A stretch of DNA of 64,000 bases, taken from NCBI RefSeq assembly GCF_016920785.2, contig NW_024609880.1, forward strand, positions 48,694,296 to 48,758,295. Reading direction: 5' to 3'. This document shows positions 31,403 to 43,967 of this stretch, in pieces (position 1 is the stretch's first letter; every line of letters begins with the position of its first letter). The translations under genes were made by a program, and so were the position numbers. The notes below the pieces were generated by a model that saw only the letters and a program-made list of their open reading frames with translations, did not search any database and was not told the origin of the DNA. This DNA is from Ixodes scapularis (taxonomy: Eukaryota > Arthropoda > Arachnida > Ixodida > Ixodidae).

Positions 31403-34400
31403 TCCATTATTGGTTTTGATAACGGTAGGTCACTTTGAACGGAACCAACGCAGCGGTCTGACCCGGGCTTCCTAATATAATGTATTTTTAAATTCCTAAG
31501 CGGCACCACCACAACCGAAAACGCAACATCATAAGAACTAGCGCGAAGAACGCTGTGCACGCCGGCAAAGCGGGGACGGTGGGGAATCCCTCGAGGATGG
31601 CGTGTATAGGCACGGTAGTTCTCGCGGCCGCCGAGAGATGGATCTATTCATGAACAAGGTCGAATCAGCATAGGCTACTCCGAATTTCAGTATCATAAAT
31701 ACGAGTGCCGGAAACGAAGGGCTCGTAGACCATTTTCGTTAGTCAGCGGAAGATGATCTTCCGTAATCGATCGAGTCAGAAATAAGCGAACTCGATAAGC
31801 AGGAAATGCATTTACAGGGTGTCAGATAAACGAGGAATGAATGCATTGTGTAAGCGGTATTAACAATTACAGTGCGTACTTAGCTCCTTTTTGATCCAGA
31901 CCTCAGTTTGGCAGAAGAAAATCACGAAGGAGGAAGATACGCCAACTTCATTAAACCAATATTCCGCTGCAGAGACCGCAGATCACTCCGCCAGCCCGCG
32001 TGATGCTGTCGGGGTAAACGCGTTACAAGTTGAGGGGATCAGTTGAGTTGAGGTGATACTCTACTTTATTTTATTTATGCAGCAACTCGCTCGTTACGTT
32101 TCCCAGTTAATATGTTACTTTTTTTAGTAACGTATGCTCGTGACTATTTTGTTGTTATGACTTCACGAACCACATCACGAATTCCTGACTTCACGTCACA
32201 AATTAAAACAAAATGCGCTATAATTTTTTTTTGTCCCAGATGTCAAGTCATGAATATATTTATGCAACAGTATGCCAACTCTTAGTCATATCAGCCACAT
32301 TTCATAGACTATTAAACGTTAAGCGAGAAATAAAGTTCCTTGCCACACACAGCTAACGGAGTAAGCGTGACACTAGGTTTCAGGAAGCCTTGCGCACATC
32401 CCACTCCTGACCGCGCTGCTAGGTATATAATGTGTTGTTTCATGACCCTGATCGTGTAATCCTCTTACTTTTTTCTTCTCAGGTTACAAATCGGTTTCAA
32501 TACACCTTCGTTCTTCGAAGTGTTCAACGCGAGGAGAAAATGAGCTTTTTAGCTATACTAGTAAAGGCAATTTGAGATAAGAGATATTACACTATTATAC
32601 TCAAACCAACAGAAGCGAAGGAAACATATAAAAAAATGTCGGGTTTTTTTGTTTGTTCTTTTATTGTTGCTGTTTTTTTTAGGTCGGAGCAAAACGTGCC
32701 ATTTACAAAACAGCTTCATACCAATGTTCGCACTTTTGCTCACTCGTGTTATTCAGGTGATCAGTGTGTATCCTCCTCTAATAAGCTCTCTGCTTCAGTT
32801 CCTTCTTTCAAATATCGTGTTTTTAACTACACAGCTTTTATGCTGAACACAATATGTAAAAATTCTAGCACTTTTTTTTTTTATTGATTATATGGTAACG
32901 ACAAAATAACTTGTGTTACTTTTTGTTAACAAAAATATTGGCAAAGCGTTACGTATATTCCGGGGTAGCTCGGGGCAGTAACGCGTTTCTTATATTTGCT
33001 ACTAACCAGAAATGTATTTCTTCACTCCTTTTCTGCAATTCCTACAACACTGGCATAATTACACCACTGTTCGTTCTCAAGGAACCAAGAAGATCGTAAC
33101 GTCATTCAAACCTGATATTGCAGAAAACGTGCCATTAAGCGAAATACTATAACTTCAATTTGTCAAAGAAAATTGCTACTAGACACATAAATTGAATCGA
33201 ACTAGCCCATTAATCAAATAATCCCTGACTAGTTTTGTAACCGATTCATCGATCGAAAGTGGTCACTTTATTGGGGTTCTGAAACCGTTGGCGGAAAGTT
33301 TAAAGAGCAACGCTTGTTTGCCTTGCTTCAATAGCCAAGGGGATCGTATAGATGTTCCAGCCACCACTGGGTCATGTGCAAGGGATTAGCACAGCAGAAA
33401 TCCTAATTAACAAACGAAACACGGACAGTATTCGAAAGACGTAAACAAATTTATTAGTTCGACGAACCGGGAGAATCAAGCACGAGCAGTTGCATGACCA
33501 GTAGAAATCAATGTCATGTCTGTAATTGTCCATTTATTAGGCATTACTTGGCTCTTCAGGAAGGATATGTGAAGTATATAGCTATATTTCTTTCTGAAGC
33601 GATGTTATTGGTGTCTCCAAAACTTCATTATTTTAAGCAAGCCTTCCTTGTCTTTTTTCCAGCTTTTATTGCCAATTTAGAAATATTAATACTAATCTAG
33701 AAGCTCTCCTCTATTTTCTGCCCAGCTCCTTGATAAATAATATTTACGTTTTTCCCCATTTCTTCGTGGTAGAGAGCATGCTGTAGCGAGGACGCTACAC
33801 TAATACATTTTACATGATGGTGCTGCTGCCTAAGTTTATTGATAAAAGCGGCGGACTGCCGCTTTTTTAATCATTATTAAAGTACACTGTTTCGAATATT
33901 AGTAATATAAATATGTCTAGGTAAATAACACATATATATATCACTTTTTAATTATTTAGAGTTTATAGTTGAAAAGCTTAATACATTTGTTTCCTTCGAT
34001 CCCCTCTACATTTGCCTTCAACATACATTTGAACGTATGCCAAACAAAATTACAAAAACCAGTAAATATATAGCTTTGTTTTAACGTACTGTTCAAAGTC
34101 CAACCTCGTCAAGGGTATACAAATCCCAAAGAATGTTTTTTTCCTATTGTAAGCAATGTTTTAATGCGAAAGCATTAACTGGTTTTATGGAGCGAAGCCG
34201 GCGGCATCTGTAACCGCGAGAAACGGGACCTCAATTCCCGCGGCGTCTGTAGCCACGCAAAAAACGTACGAGAGCTAAATTTCATTTCTCCATTTTCTAA
34301 AAATCTAGACCTAAAAATTTGATGGCTATCCAAATTAGACTGATTAACCGATGAAATTATCGACTAAAGGTCAACGATTCAACAAATAAGTTTAATCGGA

Positions 34401-34550
34401 GCATATATCCTAGCTATTTATGAATTAACAACAGTAACGCGGCTGGTGCACAGTCAAGTCAGAGTCGTGCACATCGCTGCATGTGCGGTAGTGTCGTACT
34501 CAAAACGTGCACCAGTGTAGCTGTTTAGGTATGGGTACAACACGGGCAAA
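31403..34550. other. AT-rich DNA, no supported gene
   Basis: No recognised family on either strand. Open frames (for example 32636-32887 and 33494-33700) are short and compositionally T-rich. A phrase at about 34160-34260 (TTTAATGCGAAAGCATTAA, then GGAGCGAAGCCGGCGGC) looks like a dispersed repeat end but was not assigned. Confidence 0.3.
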
Positions 34551-34589
34551 CGCAGGCTCGTGTGCGCGTACCGCGCACACGAGCCTGCG
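34551..34589. repeat. Perfect 18-bp palindrome with a 3-base loop
   Basis: CGCAGGCTCGTGTGCGCG (34551-34568) and CGCGCACACGAGCCTGCG (34572-34589) are exact complements around TAC. The structure is GC-rich in AT-rich surroundings. Confidence 0.9.
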
Positions 34590-36498
34590 CCCACACACAC
34601 AGCAGAAACCACTCACGACAACTTTGTGTAATGGCTTCTTTAGAATCTATGGCATTTGGTTCGGATGCCTTTTATATACCAGGCACTCGCGTACTGGAAG
34701 CGTACGTAGCATTCTTTCCTCTTTTTTTTTCTTTTTTTTTTTTTTGCCTTTCCACCCTTTTGTGTTTGCAACTTTAGTAACACTCTTACACTTGGAACGT
34801 GGCTGTTACTTTCATCGCCTATTCCCCCACCCAAAGACACAAACGCACATTTTTGTGTGCATTTATAAATGTGCAAACAAATTTTCAAAGAAAATAAAAA
34901 AGGTAAAAAAAGGGCTTCTTTCATTTTTTTTTTCCTCTTAAACATCTAGTTCCTGTTTTCACCACCAGGCGTCCCATTCTCCACCCAGCCCTCTCTCTTT
35001 CTCTCTCTCTCTAGGCCCCCGTTTTCCATCCACAGCATCCCACTCTCGTTCGTTTTTACTCTAGCTCTATTTTACTCCCGTCGCCCTATCTCTTTTATAC
35101 TCCCGGCTGTGTCTCTGTAAGAAGTGTGGTGTGTTTTGAATGGCCTTTGTTATGACGTGCAAGGCTCCCCCTTCCCCCCCCCCCCTTATATATAAGCTTT
35201 CTATCTGTGTCTAAAAGTATACTTTCCTTTCCAAATTTATTTTATTTCATCTTTGAAGGGAAGGGGGACGCCATACGATATAGCCGGTGCGGGCACGTCA
35301 TGGAAATGTGCTCGCGCGCGTGATGTATGAAGAGGGTTTGTTCAAGGGGGTTGGTTGGTTTTAGTACAGCAGCGGCTGGATCGGTAAAGGAAAAAGAGAC
35401 GAGGGGGGATCTAGAAATGCGTATGGAATCGGGCACGGGAGCGGGAAAGTACAAAAGGCAAAAGAAACAACCCGTGAAATCTGCAAGAGTGCTTCTTGCG
35501 GGTACGCGTGTAGATGCTTGCCGAAGTGTAGCCTGTGAATAGTTCGAAGCCTTGTTAGGTTTTAGTTTTTTGCTGCACCGCCCCCGAGCCGTCAGCTGTG
35601 CTTAACCAATTTTTGATCGTTTCGTCGAGCTAAGCTTGCACGTCGGATTTGGTGGGATTATCTACAAGTGGGATAATCCGCTTGTTCGACAGAGTGCTTG
35701 AAGTGATGAACCTTCCGCGCCGACATGGCGGTCGTCTCTCACCATCGCGCCGTTGGTTCGATAAACACACCAATTGGATTATTCGTTATGCATAGTAATT
35801 TACCCGATCTCTTGCGTTAATTAGCCTTTCAGCCTGCGTTGGTTTCTAAATACAATAACTGGAGGCATTTAATCAAAAAGTAAATAGATAACGTTCTATC
35901 TGTAACCTGTAACTTTCTCGGTTTAATCACAATTTTATACAAACAATGCTCCAATTCAATCTGTTTTTTTTGTTTTTTTTTTGTGCTTGTTCAGAGAATG
36001 GGCAGTTTGCCTAAATAAACAAAAATCCGCCAGGTTGTTTCCATCGTAGCTGGATAATATGAACAGTGCGGCAAGACTGCTAACCCTTTAACGTTTATCA
36101 AACAGGACTGATTACTCACATTCAGATTAAAACTGTAAAAGACAAGTAACATATACCCAACTATGATCTGTTCTGAGCACTACACCTTTTACTTGAAGTG
36201 CTCCGGACTGCGGTACACTAACAAGTGCGGTCCGCCATCTGATGAGGTCGGTCATTTAAGAACGACGAGTTGAAAACTAATGCATAACGTGCACAACATG
36301 CACAAGAGTAACGTTGACTTTTGAGGCCGTTTCTTTTGTGTTTTTCGACATTTTAAATACTAAAACCCAGTACTCAAAGCAGGGCCTACAAATTACACCT
36401 TGAAACAAAAAAAACAAAAAAAAAATCCATCCTGGACCGTATAAATCATTGGCAAACTTTACAATGGAACCTTTGTGAAGCTCAAAGTTCACCGTTAA
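34590..36498. other. Low-complexity and unassigned DNA
   Basis: Contains poly-T (34720-34744), a (TC)n tract near 34998-35013, and C-runs at 35170-35187. No coding region is supported. Confidence 0.35.
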
Positions 36499-36756
36499 GA
36501 GCACCATGAACTGTGCAATAGCTGGGAATTAACACCAGAGTACACGCTAAATGGCGTAGATATTTCAAGAGGTATTGATAGCAATATATTTCCGCCGAGA
36601 GTAATTCCTCTAAAGCACGAAATTAAACACCTTTCGAAGTGTCCACCAAGTAACAGCCCTCTGGACCTCAAAGAAACACAGTTTCTCGGAAACAATCTTC
36701 TTAATAACCCAGTAGATGAAAGCAAGCTTAAAATAAACTGGAGGGATGTTCAGTGA
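36499..36756 (+). CDS. Possible coding fragment without a start codon
   Basis: An 85-codon open frame lies between TAA 36496-36498 and TGA 36754-36756. It contains CNSWELTPEYTLNGVDISRG, VIPLKHEIKHLSKCPPSN and LNNPVDESKLKINWRDVQ. It looks protein-like in an AT-rich region where long frames are rare, but it lacks an ATG in its first part and has only a weak acceptor (GTTAAGAG). It could be a last exon or a decayed transposon gene. Not recognised. Confidence 0.2.
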   Translation, partial: EHHELCNSWELTPEYTLNGVDISRGIDSNIFPPRVIPLKHEIKHLSKCPPSNSPLDLKETQFLGNNLLNNPVDESKLKINWRDVQ

Positions 36757-39700
36757 CTCTAGAGAGAAGAACTTCTAGGAAATATTACAAATGTCTCCGC
36801 ACTTAAACGGATTGTGCGGGTTCATCCAATTCTTTTTTGGTGTATCTTCGTACTGCCATATATTTTATTAGGAATTTACCATGACTACTGAAGTTCCTAT
36901 TCAGAGTTCAACAGGTTTAAGCCGAAGGCGACTATCATTCAAATTTGCCGTGGGCTTGTCTTTCTTCGATATTCATTGAATATCCCCTCCGCCTCCTATT
37001 TCAGCTGTTGACTATGATAAATCACTAACGAATATTACAAGCTGTCACAATAAACACGCTATATGAGGCGCATATCTCAGATCTCGAACTCCATGCCCGT
37101 AGCCTACTCGGGACACAAACACAAAACGCTAGATTTTACTGAGTCCCTCGTGTATCAGCAAGCAAGCTTACGATCAAGCAGTTGAATCGTATGAAGTTAA
37201 CTTATCATAGCACTTAGTGCATGTCAGACTGATTGTCGTCGGCAGCGATTCTAACCGGTAATCCCGACAATACGACAGCCCTTCCCGTAATGAGCCTCGG
37301 AACCCGTTCACACTGTGGTTCACACCAATGCCGCTGCCTCCGCCGCAACCGGTTCACGCAGGGCTTTCAGCACGCATGCGCGGATCGCTGCGTCGAACCG
37401 CGCCCTCTGTCGGCGGCAGAGCGAACCGTCATTTCACGGCACCGCGCTCGCGCACACGCGCGCGTCGCATCCATCCCCGTTGCATTCACGGCGAATCGAA
37501 AGACTCGCGAAATGCAGCGGCTCGAATACTTCACCCATTGTCGCATATTCTTCTCTGTACTCCGCTTCGGAGGGTTTCAGCCCTCCCTCGCATTGTGGGG
37601 ACTGCAAAAAGGGGGAAAGGGGGGGGGGGTGGAGCGAGAGCGGGTCCTGGTTTAAAGCAAACTATTATAGTTCGATATAAATAATATGCACCCGGGCGGG
37701 TGGAAGGAGGGGAAGAGACATATTGTCCTCTCAGCGCCAGGACCAGTGTGCTCGGGTTTTCACTATTGTCACCCTTGGGGGTGAGGTTGGGGCGGCGGCG
37801 GCGGCGGTGGCGGCGGCGCTAGTGGGCACGGGTATACGTCGGGTGCGCACTCTTACGGCGGTTAGCGGAACAATGTTTGCGTTGGAGAGGGGTGTCTGTT
37901 GATTTTGGTGGGGTCGGCGGGGTCTTGCAGTTCGGGGCTGGTCACCGGCGCCGCGCGTTTTTGTGGCACGCACACGTATGCACGTACTGTCGTTGTGGGG
38001 TCCGCTGCTGCGGAGGGCTAGATGAATTTTTCATCGAACAGCGAGTTCACGATCATCTTTCTTTTTTTTTTCGCTACGTAGTGTTTATTTTATTTTTTGT
38101 ATTATATTCGAGGCTGGGTTTTTAGCATATCTGCGTGCTGCCTATATGTCCTGCGCACGTGGGGTGTTTTTCCCCGTCTCTTTTGTTGCACTGCTAATGG
38201 CGTTATCGCCGTTAGGTGGCCGCTGGTGTCGTTCTATATCCCAGAAGTTGAAGATCTATGGGACTATGTCGAAATTTGTTTTTCAGCGTACGCTGCTCTT
38301 AGATCGTCGGCGAAACTTAACGTTATTAAAAACAGTCAATGCTTCGGTGATTATCAGGGTGTATTTTCCCTAATGAAAACTCATTGCAGTGTTTACGCGC
38401 TTACTTCTCGAACTCCCTCCGTACGGACTCTTTGTATATAAACTTTTGTTTTTCTTTCAAAATTACTCTTCATTGCTAATTTTATCTACAAGCGGAGACC
38501 GAGTTCCCGAAGTAACCAAGTATGCCTCACTTTATTATTATCACCACGATCCTGTTGAGAAAGCATCAGCTGACATGTCTACCGCTCTACCGACGTTTGC
38601 GGGACCGTTGTAGACACCACTTCCCCCGTTCATGAAACAACTCCACCCTATTCTCCCGCATCGCAAAGTTTCACAGTTTTACGTTATTGATGTCTCGTAT
38701 GCCTAGAATCCAAAAAAGAAAAAGAAAAGCGTGAGAATAAGGCCATCACAATCGGCTAGTTCCACTCCCACCTTGGAAGTCCAAACAAAAATATAAAAAA
38801 AAACTGGTTAACACTAATTGCACTAAATTCGACGCATAGCGAGAACAATGCCAACAAAATTATAGAGCCTTACAACTTAAGAAACACAGAGCATGCCTTA
38901 TGCTATTCATGCTTCTTTATTCGTTATTCAGACTTCTTATCACCTGTATTGGCATAATGTGAGTGATTCCAAAGCGAGGACAATGTGCACGGGGCTCGCT
39001 GCTATACAAGCTGCGTATATTTGACCATGATCCTTGTCTGGTCGTATACAGGTAATTTCAGAAATCTGGTAGCGTCACGAAGTGACATATTTCGAAGTTT
39101 TCCGTCCCATTCACGATATGTTAAGGCTTCATATATAGAAAGTAAGGGGTTGATTTGCTTATAAAAAAAACGATCCTTAAAATAGCAGAATGAATAAGTG
39201 AGAACATGTGTGGTGTGCCAAATAACCTAGACAGCTGCAACATTCTGGTCGGTTGAGTATAACGACAGCCATCTGTAGACATAAGGTTTATTGAAACACG
39301 AGCTATTGTTCGATGTAACGTGTTAATGAATTTACTAAAAGTGTTGTGCCTAGGAAATTTTGTTTTCGTCCTGTTAAAAGCGAGAGAACAATTTTGTCAA
39401 AAATCCAGGTAAAAACCAAGATTGTGACATGCTAGAATAATGCTAAAACACAGCCTCGATCAAAGTTGTTAGAGAACTCCGACCCAGAGGAATACATTCT
39501 GGACTTGTTGTATTTTAGACGTTTGTTTCCTTTCTATTTGCTTTTCAACAAAATATCTAGTTGGTTCATATTCATTCAGATGAGAACGCCTCAGAAGAAC
39601 GGGGACGAGGAAGACAAGGCAGCAGTCTTGTCTTCCTTGACCCCCCCCCCCCCCCCAAAAAAAAAAAAAAGGATTGTTTTTTTTGTTTTTTTTTTTTTTC

Positions 39701-40005
39701 TTTTAAGTGATTTGCTTTTATTATTACGGGGCCTCTGTTGTAGACGGACTTTTTTTCTTTTTGGAGTCGAATTTAAGCACCTCAAGGTGAATTAAACCAC
39801 CTTGTTGCTTTCTAGCTCGTATAAAGAGTAGCTTTCTGTTCTTTAGATTAGCTCACTATATGCCACAACCTGATGCGTGCACTGCGCCGATGAATATAGC
39901 TCGCACATACACATAAATAATGTTATAAGACGTCTTGAAAGAGCCTTCACCACTACGTCGTTCATTTAATATTATCAAAATTGCTATGCCTTTTTATCTT
40001 TTTTT
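36757..40005. other. No supported gene; GC-rich islands and homopolymers
   Basis: CpG-rich stretches occur at 37240-37640 and 37730-38000. A (GGC)n tract at about 37792-37817 would give an Ala-rich run on the minus strand (frame 37731-37973), which is not convincing as a gene. A C14-A15 run followed by T-rich sequence lies at 39641-39710 and is a likely misassembly or slippage hotspot. Confidence 0.35.
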
Positions 40006-40386
40006 GTGTTTTGTTCTAAACTCCTTTTAGTTTTACGAGCTCAAACATTCCCTTCTATACTTATTCCTTCGCCTTGCCTTCGATCTGAACTTCTACAACA
40101 AATCTGTGACGATAGTGAAGGAAATCTCCTACATCCCGCGTATGCATTCTCCGACATAACAACGTTTCATCGTTCCTGTTTCGATTCGGCCCATCGAACA
40201 TGTTGTATTTATGTTCATCCTCTTATGGGTTCATACGAGTACAAAGAATACGTCATATTCCGCGGCACTCCTCTTAGAGTCACCCTCCTAAACGTATATG
40301 CTCTCGGTATCGAATCTTTGCTCTTTCGCGATCTCGATCGCTTCCCCAATGTTGCCTATATTCACGCAGGGTTTATAGATCGATGA
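40006..40386 (+). pseudogene. ORF with a possible LINE endonuclease remnant
   Basis: This 126-residue frame contains YVHPLMGSYEYKEYVIFRGT, LRVTLLNVYALGIES and FPNVAYIHAGFIDR. The order of a strand with LRVTLLNVYA and a later PNVAYIHAGF resembles the middle of LINE AP-like endonucleases, where a GDFN motif would follow; here it reads AGFI. Nothing else of a LINE surrounds it. The call is tentative. Confidence 0.25.
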
Positions 40387-41668
40387 GCGTTACATCTCGA
40401 ATCCCCCACAACCCCTCCTTTATTTCACATAAAAAATGAACAACCCACCGTGCGGGCATAACGTCAACTACGCGGTCGCGTCGCGGACCTATCGTACACG
40501 CAGACACACGTAAATACTATACGCATGCACCACACCGGTATTGTGCGGCCCGGCTCGTCGTTAGTTAGACCGATCGCTGTGCCGCCGGCGATGCTATCTC
40601 TCGACTCACTTCAACTAAGCTCCTGCAACCACAAGCGGTGTCTGTTTCCTCCCCGACCGGACCGTGCGCTCGCTCGGTGGCGCTGCACGCTATGTAGGGG
40701 CTTACATACGTGCCACCTGGGTCGGCTATTTTTCTTGGCCGTGGCGGAGGACCCCCTCTCGCTGCTTATCGGGACTCGTTATCAACCGCGAGTAGTAAAT
40801 AATAATGGTAAATTTTATCCTTCCTGCTTTTAAGCTCTTTTTATATATCTATAGCAAGGGTGGGGGAAGGGGGCGAGGCAGTTGTGTCATCTATCTTGAG
40901 CAGTGCTGCACCGTTGAGAAAAAAAAAAAAAGAAAATAAAAAAAAACTAACCGGCTTGGGCCCAAAACGACTGGCTCGCTCAGGTGTGCTCGACTTCGAA
41001 CTGGCTTGCCTTTGCGGGTTATTTTATTTATGATTTTCGGCTGTTTGTGTCGTTCCTTTTTTTTTAATTCAATCTGTAACAATTTATTGGGGAGGTTTAG
41101 TTCCATAGAACGGTTTGGGTTTCGCTCTTAGTTTTCGTGGTTTTGTTAATGCAACTTTTTGTTTTTATGTTTAGCGTGTTTCGTCTCCCTCGAACGTATA
41201 CGCTATATATACCCTTGCGCGTATTCATGCGGCTTCGAAAAAACTAATTACATCCGTAAGATTGGAGATACAGACCTGCGTACGCGCGTGTTTGCTTCAC
41301 CCGTGTTTACGGCTTCATTCTGTACGATAATATCAAGAATCCTCAAGCCTGTTTGTGCCTTCAGTTTTTGCAGAACCTTAAAGAAAACAGCTTCGCTTTT
41401 TTCCACTTTCGAGATAATAGAGAGTTTTCGTAGATTGTTTTCGCCGCCCCGCAATGCTCTCTGCAACCCGCTACGATACCTGAAACTCAAAAGTCAAGGA
41501 AATCGGCGCGCACGCGCAGTAGCGGCTTCTTCCTTGCGGAGGTCTTAACGAAGGGGGAAACGGTCTACGAAAACTCCCTAGAGTTGTCCGTGTAGTGGCC
41601 GTTTCCGGTGTCTTTTGGCGCGGCTTCTAGATGCAAAGGTGTGTATCGTGGAATTTGATGTTCAATCT
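40387..41668. other. No supported gene
   Basis: A moderately GC-rich block at 40430-40770 is followed by AT-rich sequence. Overlapping frames at 41159-41548 (plus) and 41248-41490 (minus) are not recognised. Confidence 0.35.
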
Positions 41669-41691
41669 TTATTTATTTATTTTATTTATTT
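41669..41691 (-). repeat. (TAAA)n-type 3' tail of LINE A
   Basis: TTTATTTATTTATTTTATTT on the plus strand is the expected microsatellite tail of the minus-strand LINE. A short hairpin GCTCC/GGAGC lies just inside it. Confidence 0.75.
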
Positions 41692-41943
41692 ACATACCTC
41701 TAAAGGCTCCAAAGGAGCATTACATAGAGGGGGGTGTCGTATAAACTTTTACATAATCATACAATATTTTACAAGAAAAAATAGAAGACATCGTGTCACG
41801 CTAAACAGAACCATGAAGCGAAGACATTACATAACAAAAAAGCCACACACGCACTCACATCATTGGAGGCAGTCGACGTGCTAGAAAAAAAGCAATAGAC
41901 CCAGCGAGCGAGTAACAAACATACAGGGCAATATATGATTCAT

Positions 41944-42279
41944 TCACGCTAAAGATTCACGCAATAACAACATAAATGTATCATGATCAGTGACCGTCGC
42001 AATTTCGCTTGCCAACTCATTCCATTCAGTCGCCGCTTGTACGAACGGGGAGTATTTGAACAGATTAGTTCTTGCAAATGGAATATGAACTTTGTAACAA
42101 TGATCATGACGAGGGGAAATGCGAGCCGGTGGGAGAATGTTGTTTTGACGGAAATCTGAGGAACTATGATAGAGTTTATGAAAATGGGATAACCTTGCGA
42201 GGTATCTTCGCTGGTGGAGAGTCAATAAACCAAGTGAACTCTTAAGTTGACTGACGCTTATAGGTGAATACGTTTTTAG
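41944..42279 (-). pseudogene. LINE A ORF2 C-terminal tail
   Basis: About 110 codons to the stop at 41944. The text YSPISVSQLKSSLGLLTLHQ, RRYLARLSHFHKLYHSS and FVQAATEWNELASEIATV is the usual end of CR1/Jockey-type ORF2 proteins. A single-base shift is needed near 42272 to join it to the RT core across the insertion. Upstream residues in the same frame come from the inserted DNA. Confidence 0.75.
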
Positions 42280-42281
42280 TA

Positions 42282-43967
42282 TTCGCGACTCCAGCAAAAC
42301 GGACGCCGCCAAGCGGGAAAACCGGGAACCAGCCGGTCCAGGTCGCTCCGCGCCCCTCCGCGTCTCTGGTGGCTTTCGCGGAGACGTGTTGTCGGCGCGG
42401 TGGCGAACAATGCAATTTGACGAAGGTCCGAATATTTCTTAAGTTCGCCTGAGTTATCATTAGTGTGGTGAAGCCTCAGTAGATTGTTTTCTTCTATTAC
42501 GTGTTTGAAAGCCTGTTTACTTCACAGCACACGGTCGCGTGCTTTCGATTTCTTGGATGGGGAGGAATCACGGAAAAACTTTTTGATTTCTTGTCTGTCT
42601 CGAATCACATTCAAAGTGACGACTGCTTGGTAACTGATACTGGAGGGAGCATCAATGTTGCAGTCAAGTGAATGGGAAGGTTCGATAGCTGCTTTTCTTG
42701 AGTTTGGTTGTGTTCGGTTAGCTTCAAGTTTGAGCCACCCACGCCGATCGGTGCGTTGGCTATTCATCTTGGCTGCTTTTCGCCGAAAAAGCCTCTGGAC
42801 CACACTGAAGGAGTTGGGCTGATTTCGCAATTACTTGATTCAGGAAAACTTGCTCACTGCAAATGATGAATGAGGGAAATTATCCGTTTTCAAATGATGA
42901 ATGAGGGAAATTATTTGTTTTCAAAAGGCGGGAGACAGGTCTCGCAACGTTAGATGCTGTCACGGCATTTTGACCTATCGCGCCTCCAATATTTATATTA
43001 CGAGGACGTCGAAGCCAGCAGCAATATACGTCTACATTGGTCAGGTGGACCGGCCACAAAAAAATACTAAATTTCTCCGTTCAGGATTTGAAGCAAAGTT
43101 CAACGCAGAGAGGTTCTGCGTGGATCTTCAATGAAGACTCTCTTCAGTTTGTCTCCGTGCTGCCGGCTATAAAATCATTTGGCTAAGTTTAAGTAGTACG
43201 TTTCGTCTGTCAAATATACTTTTATTCAGCAGCTCACCTAATAGCTAGTCAACTAAGCTCATATTTCAACCCGAAAGATATACTAATACCGCTTTAGTGG
43301 GACCCCCCCCCCCCCCCCCCCCATAGTACGTAATATAATACATAACCCGCTCGTCAAAATGACTTCTCGATTGCTACTAAAACCTGAATTGAAATACGAG
43401 TATCAGCTGCTTAGTGGGGCGCCGGCGGGTTAACATGGTCCTTGGCTCAAGAAGCGGTTGCTTAATTTTCGTAATTTTCCTGCAGCCTGTGTTGTTGGCC
43501 GAGCAGACGACTGGAGCTGTTTCTTAAACGCGGATACGCACAAAAGCTCGATTTCGCGGACAGATAAGTCGCACGGTCGAGGCATGCGAGTTAGCTAAAA
43601 ATTACTCTTGGAACAATTTTGTAGCCATCGCCACTTTCTTTAGATGATTAAAACCAATTAGAGTCTATTACCGTTTCTCCGGAGCCCATAGTTTCGGTTT
43701 TGAACGAAATCTCCGAAACGAAAGTTTGACACGAAAAGAACAAAAAAAACACCGGCAAAACAAAACTATGCTTTGCAAGTTTATCTGCACCGGCTACACT
43801 TAACCGTCTCAGTTCAAATACTTATAAAATTGGGCATTAAACAAAAGAAAATCTGTTAAATTGAACGCGCCACCCGTTCAGGCGGCCCGGCCGAGCCGCC
43901 GCGACCTGGACTCAGCCGCCATGTTTGTTTGGCGGTGGCGCCCCCTATAGGTCGCTGGAGTCGCGAA
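42282..43967. mobile_element. 1.69-kb insertion with TA duplication and short TIRs
   Basis: Inverted ends TTCGCGACTCCAGC (42282-42295) and GCTGGAGTCGCGAA (43954-43967) match perfectly. TA flanks both sides (42280-42281, 43968-43969). The borders coincide with the point where LINE A ORF2 stops and resumes. A TA duplication points to a Tc1/mariner-like mechanism. No transposase was recognised. The interior has a C-run (43302-43322), two unassigned frames (42522-42830 minus, 42901-43134 plus), and GC-rich ends containing CCGCCAAGCG and CCGCCAAACA. Confidence 0.6.

Noticed and set aside
33846..33868. Hairpin AAAAGCGGC/GCCGCTTTT followed by T residues, like a bacterial terminator
   Set aside because: The window is eukaryotic, and there is no gene ahead of it. 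Chance or a repeat fragment is more likely.
37731..37973. Ala-rich minus-strand frame
   Set aside because: The Ala run comes from a (GGC)n tract, and the remainder has no recognisable pattern.
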